This document shows positions 42,182 to 50,791 of a stretch of 64,000 bases of DNA, piece after piece (the first letter of the stretch is position 1; each line of letters starts with the position of its first letter). Both the position numbers and the translations under genes were made by a program. This stretch comes from Paenibacillus aestuarii (lineage in GTDB: Bacteria; Bacillota; Bacilli; Paenibacillales; NBRC-103111): NCBI RefSeq assembly GCF_027789125.1, contig NZ_JAQFVF010000092.1:62001-126000 (forward strand), written 5' to 3'. Under the pieces are notes generated by a model, which did no database searches, had not been told where the DNA came from, and saw only the letters and a list, made by a program, of their open reading frames with translations.

Positions 42182-42284
42182 GGCGATGCCCTTAGACACA
42201 TGCCGTCCCCTTCGCCGTATTCCGCTAATAGTCTAATTCAGTAGAGCGCGTTTGTACTATACAACCTCTCCAAGGAGGCAGACT

Positions 42285-43502
42285 ATGAATCGGAATCGGA
42301 TGAGGCTTATCTGCTCGCGGTGCTCGCAATCGCTCCCTTTTCGCTACCAGAATATGAAATGCACTTGCGGCGGCACCCTGCTGGTCGATTATGATGTGGA
42401 GCAAATTGCAAGCATGTTGACCAAAGAAGCGCTTGTCCAACGCTACCCTTCGATGTGGAGATATTATGAATTGCTTCCGGTAAGCAAACCGGACTGTATC
42501 GTCTCCTTAGGCGAAGGCTGGACACCGCTTCTGCGCATGTATGAAAGTGAGAAAAAGCTGCCGATCCGGCAGTTGTGGGTAAAAAGAGAAGAACAAAATC
42601 CGACGGGCAGCTTCAAGTCCCGCGGCTTCTCCGCCGCCGTCTCGCTGCTGAAAGAAGCCGGCGTCACCAAAGCCGCCGTCCCTTCGAACGGCAACGCTGC
42701 CGGCGCTTTGGCGGCGTATGCGGCCCGTGCGGGCATTGCCGCGTATGCGTTTATACCGCGGGACTGTCCGCCGCTGATCGTGCAAGAATGTACGGATTAT
42801 GGCGCGCATACGTTCTTAGTTGATGGGCTCATCCACGATGCGGGCGCTATTATTGACGCCGGCAAGGATGAGCAAGGCTGGGTCAATGTCGGCACGCTGC
42901 GGGAACCTGGACGGGTGGAAGGCAAAAAGACAATGGGGCTCGAGCTGGCTGAGCAGCTGGGGTGGAAGCTTCCAGATGTCATTATTTATCCGACCGGCGG
43001 CGGATCCGGAATCATCGGGATGTGGAAAGCGTTCCGCGAGCTGCAAGCGCTGGGCTGGATCGACGGGCCGCTGCCGAGATTCGTCTGCGTGCAGGAGGAG
43101 GGCTGCCAGCCTGTCGTCGACGGCTTAGCTGCGCGGGCGCAAGTAAGCGCCGTCTCGGCGGAAGGGGCGTGCAAGCCAAACCCGACAGGGATGCGCGTCC
43201 CGAATCCTCCGGATTTGGAGCTGGTCCTGTCGACGGTCGAGCAAAGCGGCGGCACGGCCATCGCGCTGCCTGCCGAGCAGATCGCCAGCGCGGCCGCGAG
43301 CCTTGGCGCGCTAGGCATTTCCGCGTCGCCGGAAGGCGCTGCGACGTGGGCGGGCCTGCTTGCCGGCTGTGACAGCGGCTGGCTGCGGCCAACGGACTCC
43401 GTCGTGCTGTTCAACACTTCGCACGCCCTCAAGTACGCGACGTTAGCTGGACTGACGCAGCCGCGCACGATTCGGAGCTACGCAGACTTCCGCTCTCTCT
43501 AA
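42285..43502 (+). CDS. thrC: Threonine synthase (PLP-dependent), copy 2
   Basis: A 405-aa fold-type II PLP enzyme. The start is the ATG at 42285, 7 nt after AGGAGG. It begins with a zinc-ribbon-like CSRCSQSLPFR...CTCGG, as in copy 1. The PLP-lysine motif is NPTGSFKSRGFS, and PSNGNAAGALAAYAARAGI forms the phosphate-binding turn. Copy 1 has NPSGSFKDNGM; copy 2's FKSRG is closer to threonine dehydratase or cysteate/diaminopropionate synthase styles, so another beta-replacement or elimination substrate is possible. A long hairpin follows its stop. Confidence 0.75.
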   Translation: MNRNRMRLICSRCSQSLPFRYQNMKCTCGGTLLVDYDVEQIASMLTKEALVQRYPSMWRYYELLPVSKPDCIVSLGEGWTPLLRMYESEKKLPIRQLWVKREEQNPTGSFKSRGFSAAVSLLKEAGVTKAAVPSNGNAAGALAAYAARAGIAAYAFIPRDCPPLIVQECTDYGAHTFLVDGLIHDAGAIIDAGKDEQGWVNVGTLREPGRVEGKKTMGLELAEQLGWKLPDVIIYPTGGGSGIIGMWKAFRELQALGWIDGPLPRFVCVQEEGCQPVVDGLAARAQVSAVSAEGACKPNPTGMRVPNPPDLELVLSTVEQSGGTAIALPAEQIASAAASLGALGISASPEGAATWAGLLAGCDSGWLRPTDSVVLFNTSHALKYATLAGLTQPRTIRSYADFRSL

Positions 43503-43504
43503 AA

Positions 43505-43585
43505 AAAGCCAGGGACACAGGTGAACTCCACCTAATGTTAGACTCAACTAACATTGGAGATGCAGTTCAACAGTTCCCTGGCTTT
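43505..43585. terminator. Long, nested inverted repeat between thrC copy 2 and the hypothetical gene
   Basis: Outer stem AAAGCCAGGGA/TCCCTGGCTTT. Inside it, GGTGAACT pairs with AGTTCAAC (one mismatch), and CTCC/GGAG and AATGTTAG/CTAACATT stack towards a 6-nt loop. It can terminate both convergent genes but is much longer than typical terminators. Confidence 0.75.
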
Positions 43586-43611
43586 ATTTCTTGCTCTGCG
43601 CCTACGCGGCA

Positions 43612-44280
43612 TTATTCGCTTGGTGTGCCTGCGCTGTCGCCTAAATTATTTTCTTCATATAGACGGTACATCGCTTGCACCATCGGCTCTGCCGGATCAC
43701 GATTCAGCAGGTAAAGCGTCATCAAATATTGCAATGGCAGCGCGCATGTGTTGTTGCCTTCAATAACGGAAACGAAGCCCGCTTCGAGAACTGGACCATG
43801 CTCCGGATGAAGCTCCAGGTCTACATAAACTTTTTGATCCGGGAATTCTTCACGGATGGCACCGGCGCAATATGGAACGATATGTTTATCCAACAGTTCC
43901 TTCGCTTCGTCTTCCGATTGCGGCGGGTTCGGCAGCGGATGGCTTTCCGGGCTGCGAAGCAAGTCGACGAAGAACGAGGACATCCATAGGATGGCGTTCG
44001 GGTTAGTTTGGAAATTACGCATGATTTCATTTAAGAAAAATCCGCAAGTGCAGGTTTTGCCTTCTTTAGTCAAAGTAAACGCAAACATCGGACCATACGT
44101 CGGATTGTTGCCGATTTGTCCATCGACTTCATACTCCGGGTACTGCCCCTGCAGCACTTGTTGAATGTTCTGAAACCAGTTCATGATCAATTGGGCTCTC
44201 GCTTGTTCCTGCCCAGCTTCTAGTTCTGCTTGTTCTTGTTCAGTGAGCTCAGCTTGAGTCTCGGTATCTTTTTCAGTCAT
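43612..44280 (-). CDS. Hypothetical protein (222 aa)
   Basis: The ATG at 44280 follows GGAGG by 11 nt. The 222-aa acidic protein starts MTEKDTETQAELTEQEQAEL, with an E/Q-rich helical N-terminus. The body contains NNPTYGPMFAFTLTKEGKTC, CGFFLNEIMRNFQTNPNAIL, and two similar sections with HGPVLEAGFVSVIEGNNTCAL resembling the first. The two sections suggest an internal duplication. No known domain was recognised. It is leftward and faces the terminator at 43505. Confidence 0.7.
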   Translation of the reverse strand: MTEKDTETQAELTEQEQAELEAGQEQARAQLIMNWFQNIQQVLQGQYPEYEVDGQIGNNPTYGPMFAFTLTKEGKTCTCGFFLNEIMRNFQTNPNAILWMSSFFVDLLRSPESHPLPNPPQSEDEAKELLDKHIVPYCAGAIREEFPDQKVYVDLELHPEHGPVLEAGFVSVIEGNNTCALPLQYLMTLYLLNRDPAEPMVQAMYRLYEENNLGDSAGTPSE

Positions 44281-44370
44281 TAGCGTTGAAGCCTCCTGGA
44301 TCAATCAAATTGGCACGAATACTTCTATTGTACCGCATTTGTCCAAGTTCAGAAAGCTTTAGTTGCGACA

Positions 44371-44520
44371 TTATGGGCGAATGCGCACGACGCCGACCTC
44401 CGAAGCATTGACAATAATCGCATTTCCGCCTTGCCCGATGGACGCTTTGGCGCTTTGTCCAATTTTTACTCTTGTTGAACCGCTTGTTACGGTTTGTCTT
44501 CTGGTTGCTTTGCGTTTCAT
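44371..44520 (-). CDS. Tiny basic hypothetical protein A (49 aa)
   Basis: A 49-codon gene with a strong ribosome site (AGGGGGTG, 7 nt from the ATG at 44520). The product starts MKRKATRRQTVTSGSTRVKI and ends GNAIIVNASEVGVVRIRP. Lys/Arg residues fill the N-terminus; the rest is predicted to be beta-rich. Its second half resembles the neighbouring 64-aa protein (QSAKA...QGN...NA). No family was recognised. The stop is at 44371. Confidence 0.7.
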   Translation of the reverse strand: MKRKATRRQTVTSGSTRVKIGQSAKASIGQGGNAIIVNASEVGVVRIRP

Positions 44521-44581
44521 CCGCGAACACCCCCTTTCCTTGCCGGTCCTGGTAAAATCCTAGCCTGAAGCTGTGCGGGGG

Positions 44582-44776
44582 CTAGCGTTTTTTCTTGCTT
44601 TTGTTGGTGCGCTTGCGGTTCTTGGCGGCGTTCTTGATAATCTGAATGTTCAAAGCGTTACTGGCGAGCACATTGCCCTGCTCAGCAGCGGCTTTGGCCG
44701 ACTGGTAAATTTTGATGACGATAAAATTGTTCTTCCCCATGCGGTACCTGTACGTCTTCACTCGCGAACGAACCAA
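44582..44776 (-). CDS. Tiny basic hypothetical protein B (64 aa), related to A
   Basis: The likely start is the TTG at 44776, 7 nt after AGGAGGGG; an ATG at 44740 is in frame but lacks a ribosome site. The product includes IYQSAKAAAEQGNVLASNAL, aligning with GQSAKASIGQGGNAIIVNAS of protein A, and ends with a Lys/Arg/Asn-rich tail (KNRKRTNKSKKKR). Both genes are leftward and 61 nt apart. Charge suggests binding to nucleic acid or a polyanion, but no function is known. Confidence 0.65.
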   Translation of the reverse strand: MVRSRVKTYRYRMGKNNFIVIKIYQSAKAAAEQGNVLASNALNIQIIKNAAKNRKRTNKSKKKR

Positions 44777-44985
44777 GCGTCATCCCCTCCTGCGGACATA
44801 TTCCATTTAGCATATGATGCAGGGAAACAGCCCGTCTCGGCGCATGGTCGGGGGGCGCGGGAGCGGCGGGAACAACGGAGCCACGTGGATGACGGAGCCT
44901 CAGGGAAGGTGGTGGGAGGCCCACTTCAGGTGGCTGCAGACGGGATAAAACCCGCTAACTGCGCTGCCTGCGGCGTAGGTAGGCG

Positions 44986-45128
44986 CTGTAGGCCGATTTT
45001 GCCGAACTACAGCGACCACCAACGCCTTATTCCGCCGAATTTCGCCCAGCAATTGGGCAAAACCGAACTACAGCGCAAATGGCTGCGCAAAGGCTCACTG
45101 TAGGCAGGCAAAAATCGAACTACAACCA
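44986..45128. repeat. Three REP-like palindromes between protein B and argS
   Basis: In the gene-free stretch 44777-45247, elements lie near 44986-45012 (CTGTAGGCCGATTTTGCCG, then AACTACAG), 45047-45073 (CAATTGGGCAAAACCGAACT) and 45099-45128 (CTGTAGGCAGGCAAAAATCG). The stretch is GC-rich and no gene was seen in it. Confidence 0.7.
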
Positions 45129-45247
45129 TTTAAGCTACCTCAAGCCACCTTTAACGGCTGATCATAGCGGATATCCTGGCTAAACGGTCCCGCATCCCGC
45201 CTCGGCGCACAGCGACCCAATGCGCCCAGAGCACCTCGCACCTCAAC

Positions 45248-47143
45248 TTACATCCCCTTCGGCGTCGGCAGCCCGAGCACCTCTAGCGCATGGTGCAGCG
45301 TCTCCTTGTAACGCTGCGTGATCCACAGGCGGTGCGCGATAAGGTCCGCATCACCTTTGAGCACCGGACACGCACTGTAAAAATGGTTGAACAACGACGC
45401 CAGTTCAAACGCATAATGGCAAATCAAGCTCGGCGCCAGCTGCTGGACGGCTGCTTCCAGTGTCTCCGGCCAGTAGGCGATCTGCCTGAGCAGCTGATTT
45501 TCCTGCTCGGCGAGCAGAGTCACATCAAGCTTGCCCTTGCCCACCAAAGCTTGCAGTTCCGGCTGCACAGCCGCTTTTTCCAAAATGCTGTTCGCCCGCG
45601 TATAGGCATACAGCAAATACACACCTGAGTTGCCCGTCACCTCGGTCGCCTGCTGCAGATCAAAAACAACCTCCGTTTGCAGCTGATATTTCAGCAAATA
45701 ATAGCGAATGGCCGCAGCAGCAATAGCTTTGCTGGAGATACCCGCTTGACGCGAGCGCTTAGCGTCGATGATGCTCTCCATGCGCGTCAGCAGATCGGCC
45801 ACTTTGATGCCGATCCCTTGGCGTCCTGACATCGCATAAGCGGCTTTGCCATCAGCGACGTCGATGCCGAGGCCCGCAGCCGTGTCCGGGCTGAGCGATA
45901 CGACGCCGTAGCTCACATGCTTAAGCTGGCTCGCCTGCTCATCGTAGCCGAGGACACTCAACGCCAGCTTTACCATAGCTTGCGGATATTGCTGGCGGTG
46001 ATCGATGACATTGATGACGCAATCTGCGCGTCCAATCGGTTTTTTACTGCCGGACGGAGCGGTTGACCACAGCCCTTCCGACCATTTTTTATAAACAAAA
46101 TCGTTCGGCAATATCCCGAATTTCCACAAATGATAAGCGATATCCTTGGCCGTATAGGTCAAGATGCCATTGGAACGGACGAGCACTTTATCCGCTTGAA
46201 AATCGGCGTTCTCCTCCGCCCCAGGTCCCTCAGAAGACTGCTTCAGCACCCAGCAGCCGGCCAGCTTGCCCTCGGTCTCCTTATGGAACATGCCGGTTTC
46301 CTGCAGCAGCGCAAAGGCATCCTGCCAAAAGCCGGCCTTCACAATGCTGCTCTCCCACACGAGCACATCGTAGCCGATGCCAAAATGCTTCATCTCTTCC
46401 AGCTGCTCGCGGACGATACGTTCGGCAACGAGCTCGCCTACCCATGCCAGATTAGAAGATCCTTCCTCCAAGGCATGGAGAACCTTCACGCGCTCATCCA
46501 GCAGCGCCGGGTTTTCCTTGAAAGCATGGTTGACCTTGGCATACGTTTCCCAGCAAAAGTCGCCAAATCGGGCGTAAGACTGTTCCGTTTGGGTATGCAG
46601 CAGCCCCACAACCGTATCAGCTAATTGATTGCCCAGATCGTCAATGTAATTGTGCACTTCGACTTGATAGCCGGCATAGCGCAGCATGCGCGATAAGGAA
46701 TCGCCAATGCAGGAGTTGCGCAGATGACCGACATGAGCTGCTTTATTGGGATTGATCGACGTATGCTCGACGAGCACTTTCAGCGGTTTCCCTTCGCGCA
46801 TCCCTTCTTGGGCGATCACCGCAGCCCCCTCCATCTCCGCCCATAACGTCCAATTCACATAAAAGTTCAAATACCCCGGCGGAGCGACATCCACTTGGCG
46901 GAATAAGCTCTGCACGCTGCCCTGTTCTTGAATGCGCTGCTGCAGCGTCTGTGCGATGTGCAGCGGGGGTTTGCGCAATATTTTAGCCAACTGCATGGCA
47001 ATATTGCTGCTATAGTCGCCGTGCTCGGAACGCACGGGGTGCTCCGTGACAATTTTTAGCGTTGCCGGATGCTCCACGCCTTCCTCCAGCAGTAATGCGG
47101 TAACTTGCTTTTCAATCCCATCAGCTAAATGTTTGTGCAGCAT
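45248..47143 (-). CDS. argS: Arginyl-tRNA synthetase
   Basis: A 631-aa class I enzyme. The start is the ATG at 47143, 7 nt after GGAGG. The N-terminal additional domain (KIVTEHPVRSEHGDYSSNIA) is followed by HVGHLRNSCIGDSLSRML, the HIGH region in ArgRS form. DALR-type anticodon-binding sequence QATEVTGNSGVYLLYAYTRA is present. The KMSKS site reads AMSGRQGIGIK, so the usual first Lys is Ala. ArgRS often lacks this Lys, so this need not inactivate it, but the protein is diverged. The T-box leader with an Arg codon supports the assignment. A second argS may exist elsewhere. Confidence 0.9.
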   Translation of the reverse strand: MLHKHLADGIEKQVTALLLEEGVEHPATLKIVTEHPVRSEHGDYSSNIAMQLAKILRKPPLHIAQTLQQRIQEQGSVQSLFRQVDVAPPGYLNFYVNWTLWAEMEGAAVIAQEGMREGKPLKVLVEHTSINPNKAAHVGHLRNSCIGDSLSRMLRYAGYQVEVHNYIDDLGNQLADTVVGLLHTQTEQSYARFGDFCWETYAKVNHAFKENPALLDERVKVLHALEEGSSNLAWVGELVAERIVREQLEEMKHFGIGYDVLVWESSIVKAGFWQDAFALLQETGMFHKETEGKLAGCWVLKQSSEGPGAEENADFQADKVLVRSNGILTYTAKDIAYHLWKFGILPNDFVYKKWSEGLWSTAPSGSKKPIGRADCVINVIDHRQQYPQAMVKLALSVLGYDEQASQLKHVSYGVVSLSPDTAAGLGIDVADGKAAYAMSGRQGIGIKVADLLTRMESIIDAKRSRQAGISSKAIAAAAIRYYLLKYQLQTEVVFDLQQATEVTGNSGVYLLYAYTRANSILEKAAVQPELQALVGKGKLDVTLLAEQENQLLRQIAYWPETLEAAVQQLAPSLICHYAFELASLFNHFYSACPVLKGDADLIAHRLWITQRYKETLHHALEVLGLPTPKGM

Positions 47144-47187
47144 CTTGTTTCCTCCTTCGTCATTCAAGCCATCCATTCGGCGAACGC

Positions 47188-47472
47188 AAAAAAGCCCCCG
47201 TCTCCAAAGAGACGAGAGCTGTTCATTCCCGCGGTACCACTCCAAGTATCAGACCGTTGGTCTGATCTCTCAACCGATAACGGCTATTGCCGGATCTTCC
47301 TACCACTCATCACGCTGCTACAAAGACAGCGCACATGTTCAGAAGACCATTTCCCAGGCCCGCTTCATTCCTGGCTTTCGTACCGGTTCCCACCTGATCC
47401 GGCTCGCTGCGACTGTCCGCCAAGAACTACTGTCCTGTTCATCAATGTTTAATATTGAATTATCTGAATATT
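47188..47472 (-). promoter_or_regulatory. T-box leader (Arg) of argS
   Basis: The minus-strand transcript has GGAGTGGTACCGCGG (47243-47229) as the T-box sequence. A terminator follows: AGCTCTCGTCTC pairs with GAGACGGGGGCT, then TTTTTT, ending near 47188. In GAATGAAGCGGGCC, the CGG at 47362-47360 aligns with the ATG specifier of the metG leader and is an Arg codon. Uncharged tRNA-Arg should induce the gene. Confidence 0.9.
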
Positions 47473-47479
47473 ACATCCA

Positions 47480-47508
47480 TTTATACAGGATCATCCAGAA
47501 GTTGTCAA
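47480..47508 (-). promoter_or_regulatory. Promoter of the argS T-box transcript
   Basis: TTGACA (47508-47503), 17 nt, TATAAA (47485-47480) on the minus strand. As at metG, the -35 box overlaps the end of the upstream gene (here the EamA gene). Confidence 0.8.
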
Positions 47509-48374
47509 GAGGCAAACAGACGCATCAAAATAATGCCGACAAAAGCCATCGCGAGTCCCGACTGCTCCAAGCGTGTGAATTTATCCTTCAACACGAAACG
47601 TGTATACAGCAGAACCAGCAGCACATTCATCGCTGCAACCGCTGAAACCAGTCCCGCCATGCCATAGTCAAAAGCTTTGATCATCAGAATCATCCCGACC
47701 ACGTTCGTGATCCCGACAGCCATACCGATGAGAAATGTGTTCCGCAAATTCCATTTGGATTGCGGATGCTGTTCATCTTTGTTCGAGCGGAGGTAATCCT
47801 TCAACCACCACGCGCCAAAACAGCAAGCGCCTGTCGTGAACATCAGAAACAAAGTCGGAAAGAGCGAAGATTGCAGCAGCGTCGACCATTTCCCGGTCAA
47901 ATCGTTGCCGGCGAACAGGAATAATGCGAGCAATCCCCACTGCGCCCCCTGCAGATTGCTTAATGAAATTTCATTCGAATAACGTACGAGCAAAATTCCA
48001 GCAACGATAACGACGAATGCGGAAATCTGCATCATATTGAGGCGCTCTCCCCAGATCATATAGGCGACCATCGCCACAACGATAGAGGGAAGTCCCGTCA
48101 AAATAGCGACGAGCGATGCTTTGCCGACGGCGAAGCCTTTGAACATGCTGGCGTTACCGCCAAAAGAAAACAACCCCATTTGCACCCCGACCAGCGCAGT
48201 TACCGACCATTCCTGGCGGAAAATGAGCGCACACACAAGACTAATGAGCGAGCCCATAAAAAAAGTGCCGCAAAGCAGTGCGTTCCGATTCAGCGATTGC
48301 TGGCTCGTCCAATGGTATAAAATGCCTCGGAGCCCGAAGCTGCACGCTGCGAGCACCGAATAAATAAGCCACAT
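47505..48374 (-). CDS. EamA/DMT-family membrane transporter
   Basis: A 289-aa protein with about ten helices in two EamA half-repeats. The ATG at 48374 is 5 nt after GGAG; an in-frame GTG lies upstream. Features are WLIYSVLAACSFGLRGILYH, IVVAMVAYMIWGERLNMMQI (the half-repeat boundary) and LVLLYTRFVLKDKFTRLEQS at the end. Such proteins export metabolites, often sugars or amino acids. The substrate is unknown. Confidence 0.83.
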   Translation of the reverse strand: MWLIYSVLAACSFGLRGILYHWTSQQSLNRNALLCGTFFMGSLISLVCALIFRQEWSVTALVGVQMGLFSFGGNASMFKGFAVGKASLVAILTGLPSIVVAMVAYMIWGERLNMMQISAFVVIVAGILLVRYSNEISLSNLQGAQWGLLALFLFAGNDLTGKWSTLLQSSLFPTLFLMFTTGACCFGAWWLKDYLRSNKDEQHPQSKWNLRNTFLIGMAVGITNVVGMILMIKAFDYGMAGLVSAVAAMNVLLVLLYTRFVLKDKFTRLEQSGLAMAFVGIILMRLFAS

Positions 48375-48426
48375 GCCGTCTCCATCCCCCACACCGAAGT
48401 TTGGGTTAGTTTAGCATATAAACGAA

Positions 48427-50649
48427 CTATCTTACAATGTCCGGATATTGCAATAATCGGACAAGAATCGCGTCCCCGCCCGCGGAAACTTTCACTTCCG
48501 CATATTTAGCCATTCTTTCAACATCATGTCCCGTGCCTTCCGGAACAAAATATGTCTCAATTCCGTATTCAATGTTCTCATATCCGGAAATCGTGCCGTT
48601 TAACCGTACCTCGTCGGAGCCGAGCCGCTCTCCTGGCATAAATAAGCGGCGATATTCATAGATGCCTGTCGACGGATTCGGCGAAAGAACGACGGATATT
48701 TTTTTATGAAAAATAGAACTGTCCTCCCAACCTTCCTGCAGCTCAGGGCTTGAAATTGTATAGCGCAAGCGGACGTAGTCGCCCTGCAGCATAGAGCGCG
48801 GGTCCAGCGGTGCCAGCTCCAGCTTGATCAGCTTGCCATGCGCGAGCAGCCACTCGCTTTTGCCGATTTGCAGGCCCATGGCCGCAAGCTGCAGAAGCAC
48901 GAGCACAGCGATTAGCAAGCGGCTGCCTCTGTACACATCGGATGCCTCAGTGAATCCGGCGATATCCTGGCGGTTGCGCTTTTCGTACCACACGGTAATC
49001 GCAAGAATCAGTATGCCAAGGATCGCAAAGCTGATGGACTTATGCAGCAGCTTCCAGGCCAGATCGTAATATTTGTAAACGAGAAACGCGGTCCAGAACG
49101 CCAGCCCCCAGTCATAAATCCATGACGTTTGTAGTTGGCGGCCAATGACTAACACAGCAATGACCGTGATAAAAAACAACGCATTCACTGCATAATACCA
49201 AGCATTTTCCGTAATAAATGTCAGAATAAAAAAGCTAAGCAGGAATGATGGAAAGCTGCTGTACAGCAAGGGACTGCGCACAGGCTCCCGGCGGATCAGA
49301 TTAGCAAGCAGGAAAATCACGAACAAGACGATCGTTAGAACCGTAAATACGGGAACAGTCTGATCGAGCCATTGTCCCAGCAGCACGGTGGCCATCACCT
49401 CGCCAGCAAGGACGAACAAAATGCGCTGCACCAAGCCGTCAATACGGATAAAAGCAAGAATGGTCAGCAGCAGGAAAAGCGCCAGCATAACCGTATCCGA
49501 CTCGACCGCCGCTGTTCCGGCCCCAAGCAGCAGACCACAGCTTAACAGTGTGTACCGCACGAGATTGTTGATCTTTGAAAGCCAGATCATGGTGACGACA
49601 GCCAGCAAGCCGAATCCGATCAAAAAATACTCAGGGTTATGAAAATCAGTGAACGTCGTCACCAAGCCGACTAGCGACAGGCTGCCGATCAACGTCCCGA
49701 TGACGATAACAGCCACCGTCAGCACCCGTGCCATCCATTTGGCAAACTCACCTTCCTGTTTGGCTGGAGCTTCTGCGGGCTCAACAGCGGCTGGCGCAGC
49801 CGCCGGGTTCCACGTTCGTACATAGTGCACGAACTTCACATTGGCGCCGACGAACAAGATCACAAAGAGCACACCGCCGATATAAAACCAGATGCTATAG
49901 TAGTGCACAGCCAATTCGATGTATTTCATCGTCATCGCGATGGAAACCCAGAGGCCTGCGAAGAGCAGATACGTTTTGCTGCGGGTGCGGTGAACATAGC
50001 GGATCACACCGGCAAGAACCGCTAGCAGCAGGATGTTCATCCAGCCGCCGAAGTGTTCAAAAACGATGGAGTTCGACGTCCACAGCATGAGCAGGATCGC
50101 GACTTGAAAGGACACCCATTTTAAAAAACCCGATTGCAGGCGCCCGCGCTCCGTTAGCGCGTAAATCAAACCGTTGATTACCGCCAACACCAGCAGGATG
50201 ACGATCTCAGCCGCTTCCGCCTCTGGCCGCCCCCACCATTTTGGAAAAAAATAGAACGAATACGCGAGATGCCCCAGCACGTAGGCAAGTACATAAAATG
50301 GCTGCCAGCGCGTCAGCAGCGAGAACAGCAGCGCAGGGATGAACCATATCGCGTACAGGCTGTAGCTGTCGGCGTGCGAATTGTACGTTTGCCCAATCAA
50401 AGCGACCCCGACACCAAACGATACGCACGATGCGAATAAGCTTAACCGGCTAAGAAATGCGCGTTCACTATTGCGCGAAAGCCATACGGACAAGCCATAG
50501 AAGCCTAAAATCAGAACAAAAATCGGTACAAACCTTTCCGCGCGTGAAAGTGCCTCCCAGTTTGTAGCAAAAAAATAAACAATCGCTGTCAACAGCGAGC
50601 TTACACCCAGCACATAGCCTAGTTGTACCGTGACAAATTTGGATTTCAC
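48427..50649 (-). CDS. DUF2157/DUF4401 membrane protein with GDYXXLXY domain
   Basis: A 740-aa protein with about 20 hydrophobic segments. The first ~550 residues are the DUF2157 and DUF4401-like membrane regions (WEALSRAERFVPIFVLILGF; SFGVGVALIGQTYNSHADSY). The extracellular C-terminal 130 residues carry the GDYXXLXY domain, with DPRSMLQGDYVRLRYTISSP as the diagnostic motif. In many bacteria these parts are encoded as separate genes; here they are fused. The function of the family is unknown. The nearest neighbours on both sides face away or are unrelated. Confidence 0.83.
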   Translation of the reverse strand: MKSKFVTVQLGYVLGVSSLLTAIVYFFATNWEALSRAERFVPIFVLILGFYGLSVWLSRNSERAFLSRLSLFASCVSFGVGVALIGQTYNSHADSYSLYAIWFIPALLFSLLTRWQPFYVLAYVLGHLAYSFYFFPKWWGRPEAEAAEIVILLVLAVINGLIYALTERGRLQSGFLKWVSFQVAILLMLWTSNSIVFEHFGGWMNILLLAVLAGVIRYVHRTRSKTYLLFAGLWVSIAMTMKYIELAVHYYSIWFYIGGVLFVILFVGANVKFVHYVRTWNPAAAPAAVEPAEAPAKQEGEFAKWMARVLTVAVIVIGTLIGSLSLVGLVTTFTDFHNPEYFLIGFGLLAVVTMIWLSKINNLVRYTLLSCGLLLGAGTAAVESDTVMLALFLLLTILAFIRIDGLVQRILFVLAGEVMATVLLGQWLDQTVPVFTVLTIVLFVIFLLANLIRREPVRSPLLYSSFPSFLLSFFILTFITENAWYYAVNALFFITVIAVLVIGRQLQTSWIYDWGLAFWTAFLVYKYYDLAWKLLHKSISFAILGILILAITVWYEKRNRQDIAGFTEASDVYRGSRLLIAVLVLLQLAAMGLQIGKSEWLLAHGKLIKLELAPLDPRSMLQGDYVRLRYTISSPELQEGWEDSSIFHKKISVVLSPNPSTGIYEYRRLFMPGERLGSDEVRLNGTISGYENIEYGIETYFVPEGTGHDVERMAKYAEVKVSAGGDAILVRLLQYPDIVR

Positions 50650-50791
50650 CGTTGCCGGCCCCCTTCCATTTCCTTACTTTCATTGTACGTTAAATATATC
50701 TGCTGTGAAGTACTATCTATTCCTAGTACCTTGTCATACGCCTAATCTTTAGGAGTACGCTGCATCCTCAGAGGGAATCTTTACGTATAGC

